The notes: generated from the letters alone by a model not told the origin. DNA of 64,000 bases from Sanderia malayensis (GCA_013076295.1 RQOL01000431.1:1-64000), one strand, 5' to 3'; positions 35,837 to 48,900 are shown, numbered from the stretch's first letter. Made by a program: numbers and translations.

Positions 35837-38725
35837 ATGTCAAGAAAAAATGGGAAGTCATCAAAAGTGGGAAGTCATCAAAAGTGGAAGTCATCAAAGG
35901 TCGGAAGTCACAGAAAGTGGGAAGTCAAGAAAAAATGGGAAGTCATCAAAAGTGGAAATCATCAAAAGTGGAAGTAATGAAAAAGTGGGAAGTCAAGAAA
36001 AAATGGGAAGTCATCAAAAGTGGGAAGTCATGAAAAGTGGGAGGTCAGGAAAAAGTGGGAAGTCATCAAAGTGGGAAGTCATTAAAAGTGGCAAGTCGAG
36101 AAAAAGTGGGAAGTCATGAAAAAATGGGAGGTGATCAAAAGTGGGTAATCAAAAAAATGCGGTAAGTCATCAAAAGAGGAAGTCATCAAAAGTGGGAGGT
36201 CAAGAAAAAGTAGGAAGTCATCAAAAGTGGGAAATCGAGAAAAGTGGGTAGTCAAGAAAAAGAGGGAAGTCATCAAAAGTGGGAAGTCATCAAAAGTTGG
36301 AAAATATCAAAAGTGGATGTCATCAAAAGTGGGAAGTCATGAAAAAGTGGGAAGTGAAAGAAAATAGGAGGTGATTAAAAGTGTGAAATCAAAAAAATGC
36401 GGGAAGTCATCATAAGAGGAAGTCATCAAAAGTGGGAAGTCAAGAAAACGTGGGAAGTCATCAAAAGTAGGAAGTCATCGAAAGTGGAAGTCGTCAAAAG
36501 TGGGATGTCATGAAAAAGTGGGAAGTCAACAAGATGCGAAAAAACATCAAAAGATTGAAGTCATCCAAGGTGGGAAGTGAAGAAAAAGTGAGAAGTCATT
36601 AAAAGTGGGAAGTCATCAAAAGTGGGAGGTCAAGAAAAAGTGGAAGTCATCGAAGGTGGGAAGTCGAGAAAAAGTGGGTAGTGAAGAAAAAGAGAGAGGT
36701 CATCAAAAGTGGGAAGTCAAGAAAAAGTGGGAAGTCATCAAAAGTGGAGGTCATCGAAAGTGGGAAGTCATGAAAAAGGGGGAAGTCAGAAAAAAATGGG
36801 ATGTCATCAAAAGTGGGAAATCACAGAAAGTGGGAAGTCAAGAAAAAATGGGATGTCATCAAAAGTGGGAAGTCATCAAAAGTGGAAGTCATCAAAAGTG
36901 GGAAGTCATGAAAAAGTGTGATCTCAAGAAAAAATGTGAAGTCATCAAAAGTGGGAAGTCATCAAAAGTGGAAGTCATCAAAAGTGGGAAGTCAAGAGAA
37001 AATGGGATGTCATCAAATGTTGGAAGTCACAGAAAGTGGGAAGTCAAGAAAAAATGGGAAGTTGTCAAAAGTGGGAAATCATGAAAAAGTGGGGAGTCAG
37101 GAAAAAACGGGATGTCATCAAAAGTGGGAAGTCACCGAAAGTGGGAAGTCAAGAAAAAGTGGGAAGTCGCCAAAAGTGGGAAAATATCAAAAGTGGATGT
37201 CATGAAAAGTGCGAAGTCATGAAAAAGTGGGAAGTGAAAAAAAATAGGAGGTGATCAAAAGTGGGAAATTAAAAAATGCGGGAAGTCATCACAAAAGGGA
37301 AGTCATCAAAAGTAGGAGTTCAAGAAAAAGTGGGAAGTCATCAAAAGTAGGAAATCGAGAAAAAGGGGGTAGTCAAGAAAAAGAGGGAAGTCATCAAAAG
37401 TAGGAAGTGAAGAAAAAGTGGGAAGTGATCAAAAGTTGGAGGTAATCAAAAGTGGAAGTCGTCAAAAGTGGGAAGTCATGAAAAAGTGGGAAGTCATGAA
37501 AAAGTGGGAAGTCATAAAAAAATGGGAAGTCATCAAAAGTGGGAAGTCATGAAAAAGTGGGATGTCAAGAAAAAATGGGAAGTCATCAAAAGTGGGAAGT
37601 CATCAAAAGTTGGAAAATATCAAAAGTGGATGTCATCAAAAGTGAGAAGTCATGAAAAAGTGGGAAGTGAAAGAAAATGGGAGGTGATTAAAAGTGTGAA
37701 ATCAAAAAAATGCGGGAAGTCATCATAAGAGGGAAGTCATCAAAAGTGGGAAGTCAAGAAAACGTGGGAAGTCATCAAAAGTGGGAAGTCATCGAAAGTG
37801 GAAGTCGTCAAAAGTGGGATGTCATGAAAAAGTGGGAAGTCAAGAGAAAATGGGATGTCATCAAAAGTTGGAAGTCACAGAAAGTGGGAAGTCAAGAAAA
37901 AATCTGGCAGTGGAAACTCACCGAAAGTGGGAAGTCAAGAAAATGTGGGAAGTCGCCAAATGTGGGAAAATGTCAAAAGTGGATGTCATCAAAAGTGGGA
38001 AGTCATGAAAAAGTGGGAAGTGAAAAAAATGGGAGGTTATCAAAAGTGGGAAATCAAAAAAATGCGGGAAGTCATCACAAGAGGGAAGTCATCAAAAGTG
38101 GGAGGTGAAAAAAAAGTGGGAAGTCATCCAAAGTAGGAAATCGAGAAAAAGTGGGTAGTCAAGAAAAAGAGGAAAGTCATCAAAAGTGGGAAGTCAAGAA
38201 AAAGTGGGAAGTCATCAAAAGTGGGAAGTAATCAAAAGTGGAAGTCATCAAAAGTGGGAAGTCATCAAAGGTCGGAAGTCACAGAAAGTGGGAAGTCAAG
38301 AAAAAATGGGAAGTCATCAAAAGTGGAAATCATCAAAAGTGGGAAGTAATGAGAAAGTGGGAAGTCAAGAAAAAATGGGAAGTCATCAAAAGTGGGAAGT
38401 CATGAAAAGTGGGAGGTCAGGAAAAAGTGGGAAGTCATCAAAGTGGGAAGTCATTAAAAGTGGCAAGTCGAGAAAAAGTGGGAAGTCATGAAAAAATGGG
38501 AGGTGATCAAAAGTGGGTAATCAAAAAAATGCGGTAAGTCATCAAAAGAGGGAAGTCATCAAAAGTGGGAGGTCAAGAAAAAGTAGGAAGTCATCAAAAG
38601 TGGGAAATTGAGATTAAGTGGCTAGTCAAGAAAAAGAGGGAAGTCATCAAAAGTGGGAAGTCATCAAAAGTTGGAAAAAATCAAAAGTGGATGTCATCAA
38701 AAGTGGGAAGTCATGAAAAAGTGGG
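35837..38725 (+). repeat. 4.2 kb higher-order unit, copy 5 (truncated, 2,889 bp)
   Basis: It matches copy 4 at 4,233-4,236 (CAACAAG 36,527; GTGTGATCTC 36,916; GGGCAG-type 37,906, here CTGGCAG with one G missing). It shares the AAATTGAGAT form near 34,371 and 38,604. At about 38,700 it turns into the next anchor (38,726), about 1.3 kb early, where copy 4 goes on into the degraded stretch. Confidence 0.75.
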
Positions 38726-39560
38726 ATGTCAAGAAAAAATGGGAAGTCATCAAAGGTGGGAAGTCATCAAAAGTGGAAGTCATCAAAGGTCGGAAGTCAC
38801 AGAAAGTGGGAAGTCAAGAAAAAATGGGAAGTCATCAAAAGTGGAAATCATCAAAATTGGGAAGTAATGAAAAAGTGGGAAGTCAAGAAAAAATGGGAAG
38901 TCATCAAAAGTGGGAAGTCATGAAAAGTGGGAGGTCAGGAAAAAGTGGGAAGTCATCAAAGTGGGAAGTCATTAAAAGTGGCAAGTCGAGAAAAAGTGGG
39001 AAGTCATGAAAAAATGGGAGGTGATCAAAAGTGGGTAATCAAAAAAATGCGGTAAGTCATCAAAAGAGGGAAGTCATCAAAAGTGGGAGGTCAAGAAAAA
39101 GTAGGAAGTCATCAAAAGTGGGAAATCGAGAATAAGTGGGTAGTCAAGAAAAAGAGGGAAGTCATCAAAAGTGGGAAGTCATCAAAAGTTGGAAAATATC
39201 AAAAGTGGATGTCATCAAAAGTGGGAAGTCATGAAAAAGTGGGAAGTGAAAGAAAATAGGAGGTGATTAAAAGTGTGAAATCAAAAAAATGCGGGAAGTC
39301 ATCATAAGAGGGAAGTCATCAAAAGTGGGAAGTCAAGAAAACGTGGGAAGTCATCAAAAGTAGGAAGTCATCGAAAGTGGAAGTCGTCAAAAGTGGGATG
39401 TCATGAAAAAGTGGGAAGTCAAGAGAAAATGGGATGTCATCAAAAGTTGGAAGTCACAGAAAGTGGGAAGTCAAGAAAAAATCTGGGCAGTGGGAACTCA
39501 TCGAAAGTGGGAAGTCAAGAAAATGTGGGAAGTCGCCAAAAGTGGGAAAATGTCAAAAGT
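38726..39560 (+). repeat. Link region with the GGTCGG and GGGCAG series
   Basis: It runs from the anchor (38,726) through GGTCGGAAGTCAC (about 38,787) to GGGCAG (39,485, in the form GGGAACTCATCG). From about 38,940 on it matches 44,140 onward at an offset of 5,200 (39,485 to 44,685). Confidence 0.7.
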
Positions 39561-41664
39561 GGATGTCATCAAAAGTGGGAAGTCATGAAAAAGTGGGCAG
39601 TGAAAAAAATGGGAGGTGATCAAAAGTGGGAAATCAAAAAAATGCGGGAAGTCATCACAAGATGGAAGTCATCAAAAGTGGGAGGTGAAGAAAAAGTGGG
39701 AAGTCATCAAAAGTAGGAAATCGAGAAAAAGTGGGTAGTCAAGAAAAAGAGGAAAGTCATCAAAAGTGGGAAATTATCTAAAGTGGGAAGTCAAGAAAAA
39801 GTTGCAAATCATCAAAAGAGGGAGGTCATCAAAAGTGAGAAGTCAGGAAAAGTGGGAAGTTATCAAAAGAGGGAAGTCATCAAACGTGGAAGTCATCAAC
39901 AGTGGGAAGTCGTCAAAAATGGAAGTCATCAAAAGTGGGAAGTTATCAAAAGTGGGAAGTCATCAAACGTGGAAGTCATCAACAGTGGGAAGTCGTCAAA
40001 AATGGAAGTCATCAAAAGTGGGAAGTCATCAAAGTGGGAAGTCATCAAAAGTGGAAGTCATCAAAAGTGGGAAGTCAAGAGAAAATGGGATGTCATCAAA
40101 TGTTGGAAGTCACAGAAAGTGGGAAGTCAAGAAAAAATGGGAAGTTGTCAAAAGTGGGAAATCATGAAAAAGTGGGGAGTCAGGAAAAAACGGGATGTCA
40201 TCAAAAGTGGGAAGTCACCGAAAGTGGGAAGTCAAGAAAAAGTGGGAAGTCGCCAAAAGTGGGAAAATATCAAAAGTGGATGTCATCAAAAGTGCGAAGT
40301 CATGAAAAAGTGGGAAGTGAAAAAAATAGGAGGTGATCAAAATGGGAAATTAAAAATGCGGGAAGTCATCACAAAAGGGAAGTCATCAAAAGTAGGAGTT
40401 CAAGAAAAAGTGGGAAGTCATCAAAAGTAGGAAATCGAGAAAAAGTGGGTAGTCAAGAAAAAGAGGGAAGTCATCAAAAGTAGGAAGTCAAGAAAAAGTG
40501 GGAAGTGATCAAAGTTGGAGGTAATCAAAAATGGAAGTCGTCAAAAGTAGGAAGTCATGAAAAAAGTGGGAAGTCATGAAAAAGTGGGAAGTCATAAAAA
40601 AATGGGAAGTCATCAAAAGTGGGAAGTCATGAAAAAGTGGGATGTCAAGAAAAAATGGGAAGTCATCAAAAGTGGGAAGTCATCAAAAGTTGGAAAATAT
40701 CAAAAGTGGATGTCATCAAAAGTGGGAAGTCATGAAAAAGTGGGAAGTGAAAGAAAATGGGAGGTGATTAAAAGTGTGAAATCAAAAAAATGCGGGAAGT
40801 CATCATAAGAGGGAAGTCATCAAAAGTGGGAAGTCAAGAAAACGTGGGAAGTCATCAAAAGTGGGAAGTCATCGAAAGTGGAAGTCGTCAAAAGTGGGAT
40901 GTCATGAAAAAGTGGGAAGTCAAGAGAAAATGGGATGTCATCAAAAGTTGGAAGTCACAGAAAGTGGGAAGTCAAGAAAAATCTGGGCAGTGGAAACTCA
41001 CCGAAAGTGGGAAGTCAAGAAAATGTGGGAAGTCGCCAAATGTGGGAAAATGTCAAAAGTGGATGTCATCAAAAGTGGGAAGTCATGAAAAAGTGGGAAG
41101 TGAAAAAAATGGGAGGTTATCAAAAGTGGGAAATCAAAAAAATGCGGGAAGTCATCACAAGAGGGAAGTCATCAAAAGTGGGAGGTGAAAAAAAGTGGGA
41201 AGTCATCAAAAGTAGGAAATCGAGAAAAAGTGGGTAGTCAAGAAAAAGAGGAAAGTCATCAAAAGTGGGAAGTCAAGAAAAAGTGGGAAGTCATCAAAAG
41301 TGGGAAGTACTCAAAAGTGGAAGTCATCAAAAGTGGGAAGTCATCAAAGGTCGGAAGTCACAGAAAGTGGGAAGTCAAGAAAAAATGGGAAGTCATCAAA
41401 AGTGGAAATCATCAAAAGTGGGAAGTAATGAGAAAGTGGGAAGTCAAGAAAAAATGGGAAGTCATCAAAAGTGGGAAGTCATGAAAAGTGGGAGGTCAGG
41501 AAAAAGTGGGAAGTCATCAAAGTGGGAAGTCATTAAAAGTGGCAAGTCGAGAAAAAGTGGAAGTCATGAAAAAATGGGAGGTGATCAAAAGTGGGTAATC
41601 AAAAAAATGCGGTAAGTCATCAAAAGAGGGAAGTCATCAAAAGTGGGAGGTCAAGAAAAAGTAG
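39561..41664 (+). repeat. Copy a of a 2,103-bp tandem pair
   Basis: TTGCAAATC at 39,801, GGGCAG-type at 40,985 and the doubled CATCAACAG segment (39,890 and 39,978) recur at 41,904, 43,089 and about 41,993/42,081, offsets of 2,103-2,104. The copy ends at a monomer, GTAGGATGTCATC (41,660-41,672). That monomer is a fusion of GTAGGAAGTCATC from the end of the unit with GTGGATGTCATC from its start. Confidence 0.85.
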
Positions 41665-43767
41665 GATGTCATCAAAAGTGGGAAGTCATGAAAAAGTGGG
41701 CAGTGAAAAAAATGGGAGGTGATCAAAAGTGGGAAATCAAAAAAATGCGGGAAGTCATCACAAGATGGAAGTCATCAAAAGTGGGAGGTGAAGAAAAAGT
41801 GGGAAGTCATCAAAAGTAGGAAATCGAGAAAAAGTGGGTAGTCAAGAAAAAGAGGAAAGTCATCAAAAGTGGGAAATTATCTAAAGTGGGAAGTCAAGAA
41901 AAAGTTGCAAATCATCAAAAGAGGGAGGTCATCAAAAGTGAGAAGTCAGGAAAAGTGGGAAGTTATCAAAAGTGGGAAGTCATCAAACGTGGAAGTCATC
42001 AACAGTGGGAAGTCGTCAAAAATGGAAGTCATCAAAAGTGGGAAGTTATCAAAAGTGGGAAGTCATCAAACGTGGAAGTCATCAACAGTGGGAAATCGTC
42101 AAAAATGGAAGTCATCAAAAGTGGGAAGTCATCAAAAGTTGGAAGTCATCAAAAGTGGAAGTCATCAAAAGTGGGAAGTCAAGAGAAAATGGGATGTCAT
42201 CAAATGTTGGAAGTCACAGAAAGTGGGAAGTCAAGAAAAAATGGGAAGTTGTCAAAAGTGGGAAATCATGAAAAAGTGGGGAGTCAGGAAAAAACGGGAT
42301 GTCATCAAAAGTGGGAAGTCACGAAAGTGGAAGTCAAGAAAAAGTGGGAAGTCGCCAAAAGTGGGAAAATATCAAAAGTGGATGTCATCAAAAGTGCGAA
42401 GTCATGAAAAAGTGGGAAGTGAAAAAAAATAGGAGGTGATCAAAAGTGGGAAATTAAAAAATGCGGGAAGTCATCACAAAAGGGAAGTCATCAAAAGTAG
42501 GAGTTCAAGAAAAACTGGGAAGTCATCAAAAGTAGGAAATCGAGAAAAAGTGGGTAGTCAAGAAAAAGAGGGAAGTCATCAAAAGTAGGAAGTCAAGAAA
42601 AGTGGGAAGTGATCAAAAGTTGGAGGTAATCAAAAGTGGAAGTCGTCAAAAGTAGGAAGTCATGAAAAGTGGGAAGGCATGAAAAAGTGGGAAGTCATAA
42701 AAAAATGGGAAGTCATCAAAAGTGGGAAGTCATGAAAAAGTGGGATGTCAAGAAAAAATGGGAAGTCATCAAAAGTGGGAAGTCATCAAAAGTTGGAAAA
42801 TATCAAAAGTGGATGTCATCAAAAGTGGGAAGTCATGAAAAAGTGGGAAATGAAAGAAAATGGGAGGTGATTAAAAGTGTGAAATCAAAAAAATGCGGGA
42901 AGTCATCATAAGAGGGAAGTCATCAAAAGTGGGAAGTCAAGAAAACGTGGGAAGTCATCAAAAGTGGGAAGTCATCGAAAGTGGAAGTCGTCAAAAGTGG
43001 GATGTCATGAAAAAGTGGGAAGTCAAGAGAAAATGGGATGTCATCAAAAGTTGGAAGTCACAGAAAGTGGGAAGTCAAGAAAAAATCTGGGCAGTGGAAA
43101 CTCACCGAAAGTGGGAAGTCAAGAAAATGTGGGAAGTCGCCAAATGTGGGAAAATGTCAAAAGTGGATGTCATCAAAAGTGGGAAGTCATGAAAAAGTGG
43201 GAATTGAAAAAAATGGGAGGTTATCAAAAGTGGGAAATCAAAAAAATGCGGGAAGTCATCACAAGAGGGAAGTCATCAAAAGTGGGAGGTGAAAAAAAAG
43301 TGGGAAGTCATCAAAAGTAGGAATCGAGAAAAAGTGGTAGTCAAGAAAAAGAGGAAAGTCATCAAAAGTGGGAAGTCAAGAAAAAGTGGGAAGTCATCAA
43401 AAGTGGGAAGTAATCAAAAGTGGAAGTCATCAAAAGTGGGAAGTCATCAAAGGTCGGAAGTCACAGAAAGTGGGAAGTCAAGAAAAAATGGGAAGTCATC
43501 AAAAGTGGAAATCATCAAAAGTGGGAAGTAATGAGAAAGTGGGAAGTCAAGAAAAAATGGGAAGTCATCAAAAGTGGGAAGTCATGAAAAGTGGGAGGTC
43601 AGGAAAAAGTGGGAAGTCATCAAAGTGGGAAGTCATTAAAAGTGGCAAGTCGAGAAAAAGTGGGAAGTCATGAAAAAATGGGAGGTGATCAAAAGTGGGT
43701 AATCAAAAAAATGCGGTAAGTCATCAAAAAGGGGAAGTCATCAAAAGTGGGAGGTCAAGAAAAAGTA
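41665..43767 (+). repeat. Copy b of the 2,103-bp tandem pair
   Basis: It follows copy a directly after the fused monomer and ends where the unfused GTAGGAAGTCATC monomer leads on to AAATTGAGATTAAG (43,788). Small differences from copy a (for example GTTGGAAGTC near 42,137, CACGAAAGTGGAAG near 42,320 and GGAATCGAG near 43,320) show some divergence since the duplication. Confidence 0.83.
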
Positions 43768-45949
43768 GGAAGTCATCAAAAGTGGGAAATTGAGATTAAG
43801 TGGGTAGTCAAGAAAAAGAGGGAAGTCATCAAAAGTGGGAAGTCATCAAAAGTTGGAAAAAATCAAAAATGGATGTCATCAAAAGTGGGAAGTCATGAAA
43901 AAGTGGGAAGTGAAAGAAAATAGGAGGTGATTAAAAGTGTGAAATCAAAAAAATGCGGGAAGTCATCATAAGAGGGAAATCATCAAAAGTGGGAAGTCAA
44001 GAAAACGTGGGAAGTCATCAAAAGTAGGAAGTCATCGAAAGTGGAAATCAACAAAATTGGGAAGTAATGAAAAAGTGGGAAGTCAAGAAAAAATGGGAAG
44101 TCATCAAAAGTGGGAAGTCATGAAAAGTGGGAGGTCAGGAAAAAGTGGGAAGTCATCAAAGTGGAAAGTCATTAAAAGTGGCAAGTCGAGAAAAAGTGGG
44201 AAGTCATGAAAAAATGGGAGGTGATCAAAAGTGGGTAATCAAAAAAATGCGGTAAGTCATCAAAAGAGGGAAGTCATCAAAAGTGGGAGGTCAAGAAAAA
44301 GTAGGAAGTCATCAAAAGTGGGAAATCGAGAATAAGTGGGTAGTCAAGAAAAAGAGGGAAGTCATCAAAAGTGGGAAGTCATCAAAAGTTGGAAAATATC
44401 AAAAGTGGATGTCATCAAAAGTGGGAAGTCATGAAAAAGTGGGAAGTGAAAGAAAATAGGAGGTGATTAAAAGTGTGAAATCAAAAAAATGCGGGAAGTC
44501 ATCATAAGAGGGAAGTCATCAAAAGTGGGAAGTCAAGAAAACGTGGGAAGTCATCAAAAGTAGGAAGTCATCGAAAGTGGAAGTTGTCAAAAGTGGGATG
44601 TCATGAAAAAGTGGGAAGTCAAGAGAAAATGGGATGTCATCAAAAGTTGGAAGTCACAGAAAGTGGGAAGTCAAGAAAAAATCTGGGCAGTGGGAACTCA
44701 TCGAAAGTGGGAAGTCAAGAAAATGTGGGAAGTCGCCAAAAGTGGGAAAATGTCAAAAGTGGATGTCATCAAAAGTGGGAAGTCATGAAAAAGTGGGCAG
44801 TGAAAAAAATGGGAGGTGATCAAAAGTGGGAAATCAAAAAAAATGCGGGAAGTCATCACAAGATGGAAGTCATCAAAAGTGGGAGGTGAAGAAAAAGTGG
44901 GAAGTCATCAAAAGTAGGAAATCGAGAAAAAGTGGGTAGTCAAGAAAAAGAGGAAAGTCATCAAAAGTGGGAAATTATCTAAAGTGGGAAGTGAAGAAAA
45001 AGTTGCAAATCATCAAAAGAGGGAGGTCATCAAAAGTGAGAAGTCAGGAAAAGTGGGAAGTTATCAAAAGTGGGAAGTCATCAAACGTGGAAGTCATCAA
45101 CAGTGGGAAGTCGTCAAAAATGGAAGTCATCAAAAGTGGGAAGTCATCAAAAGTGGGAAGTCGAGAAAAAGCGGGAAGTCGTTAAAAGTGGGAAGTCACA
45201 GAAAGAGGGAAGTCAAGAAAATATGGGAAGTCATCAAAAGTGGGAAGTCATTAAAAAGGGAAGTCATCAAAAGTGGGAAGTCATGAAAATGTGGGAAGTC
45301 AAGAAAAAGTGGGAAGTCATGAAAAAATGGGAAGTCATCAAAAGTGGGAAGTCATGAAAAAGTGGGATGTCAAGAAAAAATGGGAAGTCATCAAAAGTGG
45401 GAAGTCATCAAAAGTTGGAAAATATCAAAAGTGGATGTCATCAAAAGTGGGAAGTCATGAAAAAGTGGGAAGTGAAAGAAAATGGGAGGTGATTAAAAGT
45501 GTGAAATCAAAAAAATGCGGGAAGTCATCATAAGAGGGAAGTCATCAAAAGTGGGAAGTCAAGAAAACGTGGGAAGTCATCAAAAGTGGGAAGTCATCGA
45601 AAGTGGAAGTCGTCAAAAGTGGGATGTCATGAAAAAGTGGGAAGTCAAGAGAAAATGGGATGTCATCAAAAGTTGGAAGTCACAGAAAGTGGGAAGTCAA
45701 GAAAAAATCTGGGCAGTGGAAACTCACCGAAAGTGGGAAGTCAAGAAAATGTGGGAAGTCGCCAAATGTGGGAAAATGTCAAAAGTGGATGTCATCAAAA
45801 GTGGGAAGTCATGAAAAAGTGGGAAGTGAAAAAAATGGGAGGTTATCAAAAGTGGCAAATCAAAAAAATGCGGGAAGTCATCACAAGAGGGAAGTCATCA
45901 AAAGTGGGAGGTGAAGAAAAAGTGGGAAGTCATCAAAAGTAGGAAATCG
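43768..45949 (+). repeat. Link region, parts at offset 5,200 from 38.9-40.0 kb
   Basis: GGGCAG occurs twice: 44,685 (GGGAACTCATCG form, matching 39,485) and 45,711 (GGAAACTCACC form, matching 33,672, 37,906, 40,985 and 43,089). TTGCAAATC is at 45,002. A joint near 44,045 shows CGAAAGTGGAAATCAAC running into AAAATTGGGAAGTAATG, skipping the GGTCGG monomers found in related copies. Confidence 0.65.
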
Positions 45950-48900
45950 AGAAAAAGTGGGTAGTCAAGAAAAAGAGGAAAGTCATCAAAAGTGGGAAGT
46001 CAAGAAAAAGTGGGAAGTCATCAAACGTGGGAAGTAATCAAAAGTGGAAGTCGTCAAAAGTGGGAAGTCATCAAAGGTCGGAAGTCACAGAAAGTGGGAA
46101 GTCAAGAAAAAATGGGAAGTCATCAAAAGTGGAAATCATCAAAAGTGGGAAGTAATGAAAAAGTGGGAAGTCAAGAAAAAATGGGAAGTCATCAAAAGTG
46201 GGAAGTCATGAAAAGTGGGAGGTCAGGAAAAAGTGGGAAGTCATCAAAGTGGGAAGTCATTAAAAGTGGCAAGTCGAGAAAAAGTGGGAAGTCATGAAAA
46301 AATGGGAGGTGATCAAAAGTGGGTAATCAAAAAAATGCGGTAAGTCATCAAAAGAGGGAAGTCATCAAAAGTGGCAGGTCAAGAAAAAGTAGGAAGTCAT
46401 GAAAAGTGGGAAATCGAGATTAAGTGGGTAGTCAAGAAAAAGAGGGAAGTCATCAAAAGTGGGAAGTCATCAAAAGTTGGAAAATATCAAAAGTGGATGT
46501 CATCAAAAGTGTGAAGTCATGAAAAAGTGGGAAGTGAAAGAAAGTAGGAGGTGATTAAAAGTGTGAAATCAAAAAATGCGGGAAGTCATCATAAGAGGGA
46601 AGTCATCAAAAGTGGGAAGTCAAGAAAACGTGGGAAGTCATCAAAAGTAGGAAGTCATCGAAAGTGGAAGTCATCAAAAGTGGGAAGTCATGAAAAAGTG
46701 GGATGTCAAGAAAAAATGGGAAGTCATCAAAGGTGGGAAGTCATCAAAAGTGGAAGTCATCAAAGGTCGGAAGTCACAGAAAGTGGGAAGTCAAGAAAAA
46801 ATGGGAAGTCATCAAAAGTGGAAATCATCAAAAGTGGGAAGTAATGAAAAAGTGGGAAGTCAAGAAAAAATGGGAAGTCATCAAAAGTGGGAAGTCATGA
46901 AAAGTGGGAGGTCAGGAAGAAGTGGGAAGTCATCAAAGTGGGAAGTCATTAAAAGTGGCAAGTCGAGAAAAAGTGGGAAGTCATGAAAAAATGGGAGGTG
47001 ATCAAAAGTGGGTAATCAAAAAATGCGGTAAGTCATCAAAAGAGGGAAGTCATCAAAAGTGGGAGGTCAAGAAAAAGTAGGAAGTCATCAAAAGTGGGAA
47101 ATCGAGAATAAGTGGGTAGTCAAGAAAAAGAGGGAGGTCATCAAAAGTGGGAAGTCATCAAAAGTTGGAAAATATCAAAAGTGGATGTCATCAAAAGTGG
47201 GAAGTCATGAAAAAGTGGGAAGTGAAAGAAAATAGCAGGTGATTAAAAGTGTGAAATCAAAAACATGCGGGAAGTCATCATAAGAGGGAAGTCATCAAAA
47301 GTGGGAAGTCAAGAAAACGTGGGAAGTCATCAAAAGTAGGCAGTCATCGAAAGTGGAAGTCGTCAAAAGTGGGATGTCATGAAAAAGTGGGAAGTCAAGA
47401 GAAAATGGGATGTCATCAAAAGTTGGAAGTCACAGAAAGTGGGAAGTGAAGAAAAAATCTGGGCAGTGGGAACTCACCGAAAGTGGGAAGTCAAGAAAAT
47501 GTGGGAAGTCGCCAAAAGTGGGAAAATGTCAAAAGTGGATGTCATCAAAAGTGGGAAGTCATGAAAAAGTGGGCAGTGAAAAAAATGGGAGGTGATCAAA
47601 AGTGGGAAATCAAAAAAATGCGGGAAGTCATCACAAGATGGAAGTCATCAAAAGTGGGAGGTGAAGAAAAAGTGGGAAATCATCAAAAGTAGGAAATCGA
47701 GAAAAAGTGGGTAGTCAAGAAAAAGAGGAAAGTCATCAAAAGTGGGAAATTATCTAAAGTGGGAAGTCAAGAAAAAGTTGCAAATCATCAAAAGAGGGAG
47801 GTCATCAAAAGTGAGAAGTCAGGAAAAGTGGGAAGTTATCAAAAGTGGGAAGTCATCAAACGTGGAAGTCATCAACAGTGGGAAGTCGTCAAAAATGGAA
47901 GTCATCAAAAGTGGGAAGTCATGAAAAAGTGGGAAGTCAAGAAAAAGTGCGGAGTCATAAAATAAGGGAAGTCATCAAAATAGGGAGGTTAGGAAAAAGT
48001 GGGAAGTCACAAAAAGTGGGAAGTCATCAAAAGTGGGAAGTCATCAAAAGTGGAAGTCATCAAAATTTGGAAGTGATGACAAAATTGGGAGTCAAGGAAA
48101 AGTGGCGAGTCATCAAATAAGGAAAGTCATCAAAATAGGGAAGTTAAGAACAAGTGGGAAGTCACAAAAAGTGGGAGGTGATCAAAAGTGGTAAATTATT
48201 TAAAGTGGGAGGTCAAGAAAAAGTTGGAAATCATCAAAAGAGGGAAGTCATCAAAAGTGGGAAGTCAGGAAAAAGTGGGAAGTCATCAAAGTGGGAAGTC
48301 ATTAAAACTGGGAAGTCATCAAAAATGGGAAGTCACAGAAAGTGGGAAGTCAAGAAAAAATGGGAAGTTATGAAAAGTGGGAAGTCATCAAACGTGGAAG
48401 TCATCAAAGGTGGGAAGTCATGAAAAAGGGGGAAGTCAAGAAAAAAAGGGATGTCATCAAAAGTGGGAAATCACAGAAAATGGGAAGTCAAGAAAAAATG
48501 GGATGTCATCAAAAGTGGGAAGTCATCAAAAGTGGAAGCCATCAAAAGTGGGAAGTCATGAAAAAGTGTGATCTCAAGAAAAAATGTGAAGTCATCAAAA
48601 GTGGGAAATCGAGAAAAAGTGGGTAGTCAAGAAAAAGAGGAAAGTCATCAAAAGTGGGAAATTATCTGAAGTGGGAAGTCAAGAAAAAGTTGCAAATCAT
48701 CAAAAGAGGGAGGTCATCAAAAGTGAGAAGTCAGGAAAAGTGGGAAGTTATCAAAAGTGGGAAGTCATCAAACGTGGAAGTCATCAACAGTGGGAAGTCG
48801 TCAAAAATGGAAGTCATCAAAAGTGGGAAGTCATCAAAAGTGGGAAGTCGAGAAAAAGCGGGAAGTCATTAAAAGTGGGAAGTCACAGAAAGAGGGAAGT

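Noticed and set aside
36082..36276. Another - strand frame of 64 codons
   Set aside because: Produced by one-base losses in the repeat; not present in the matching copies at 31.85 or 27.96 kb.
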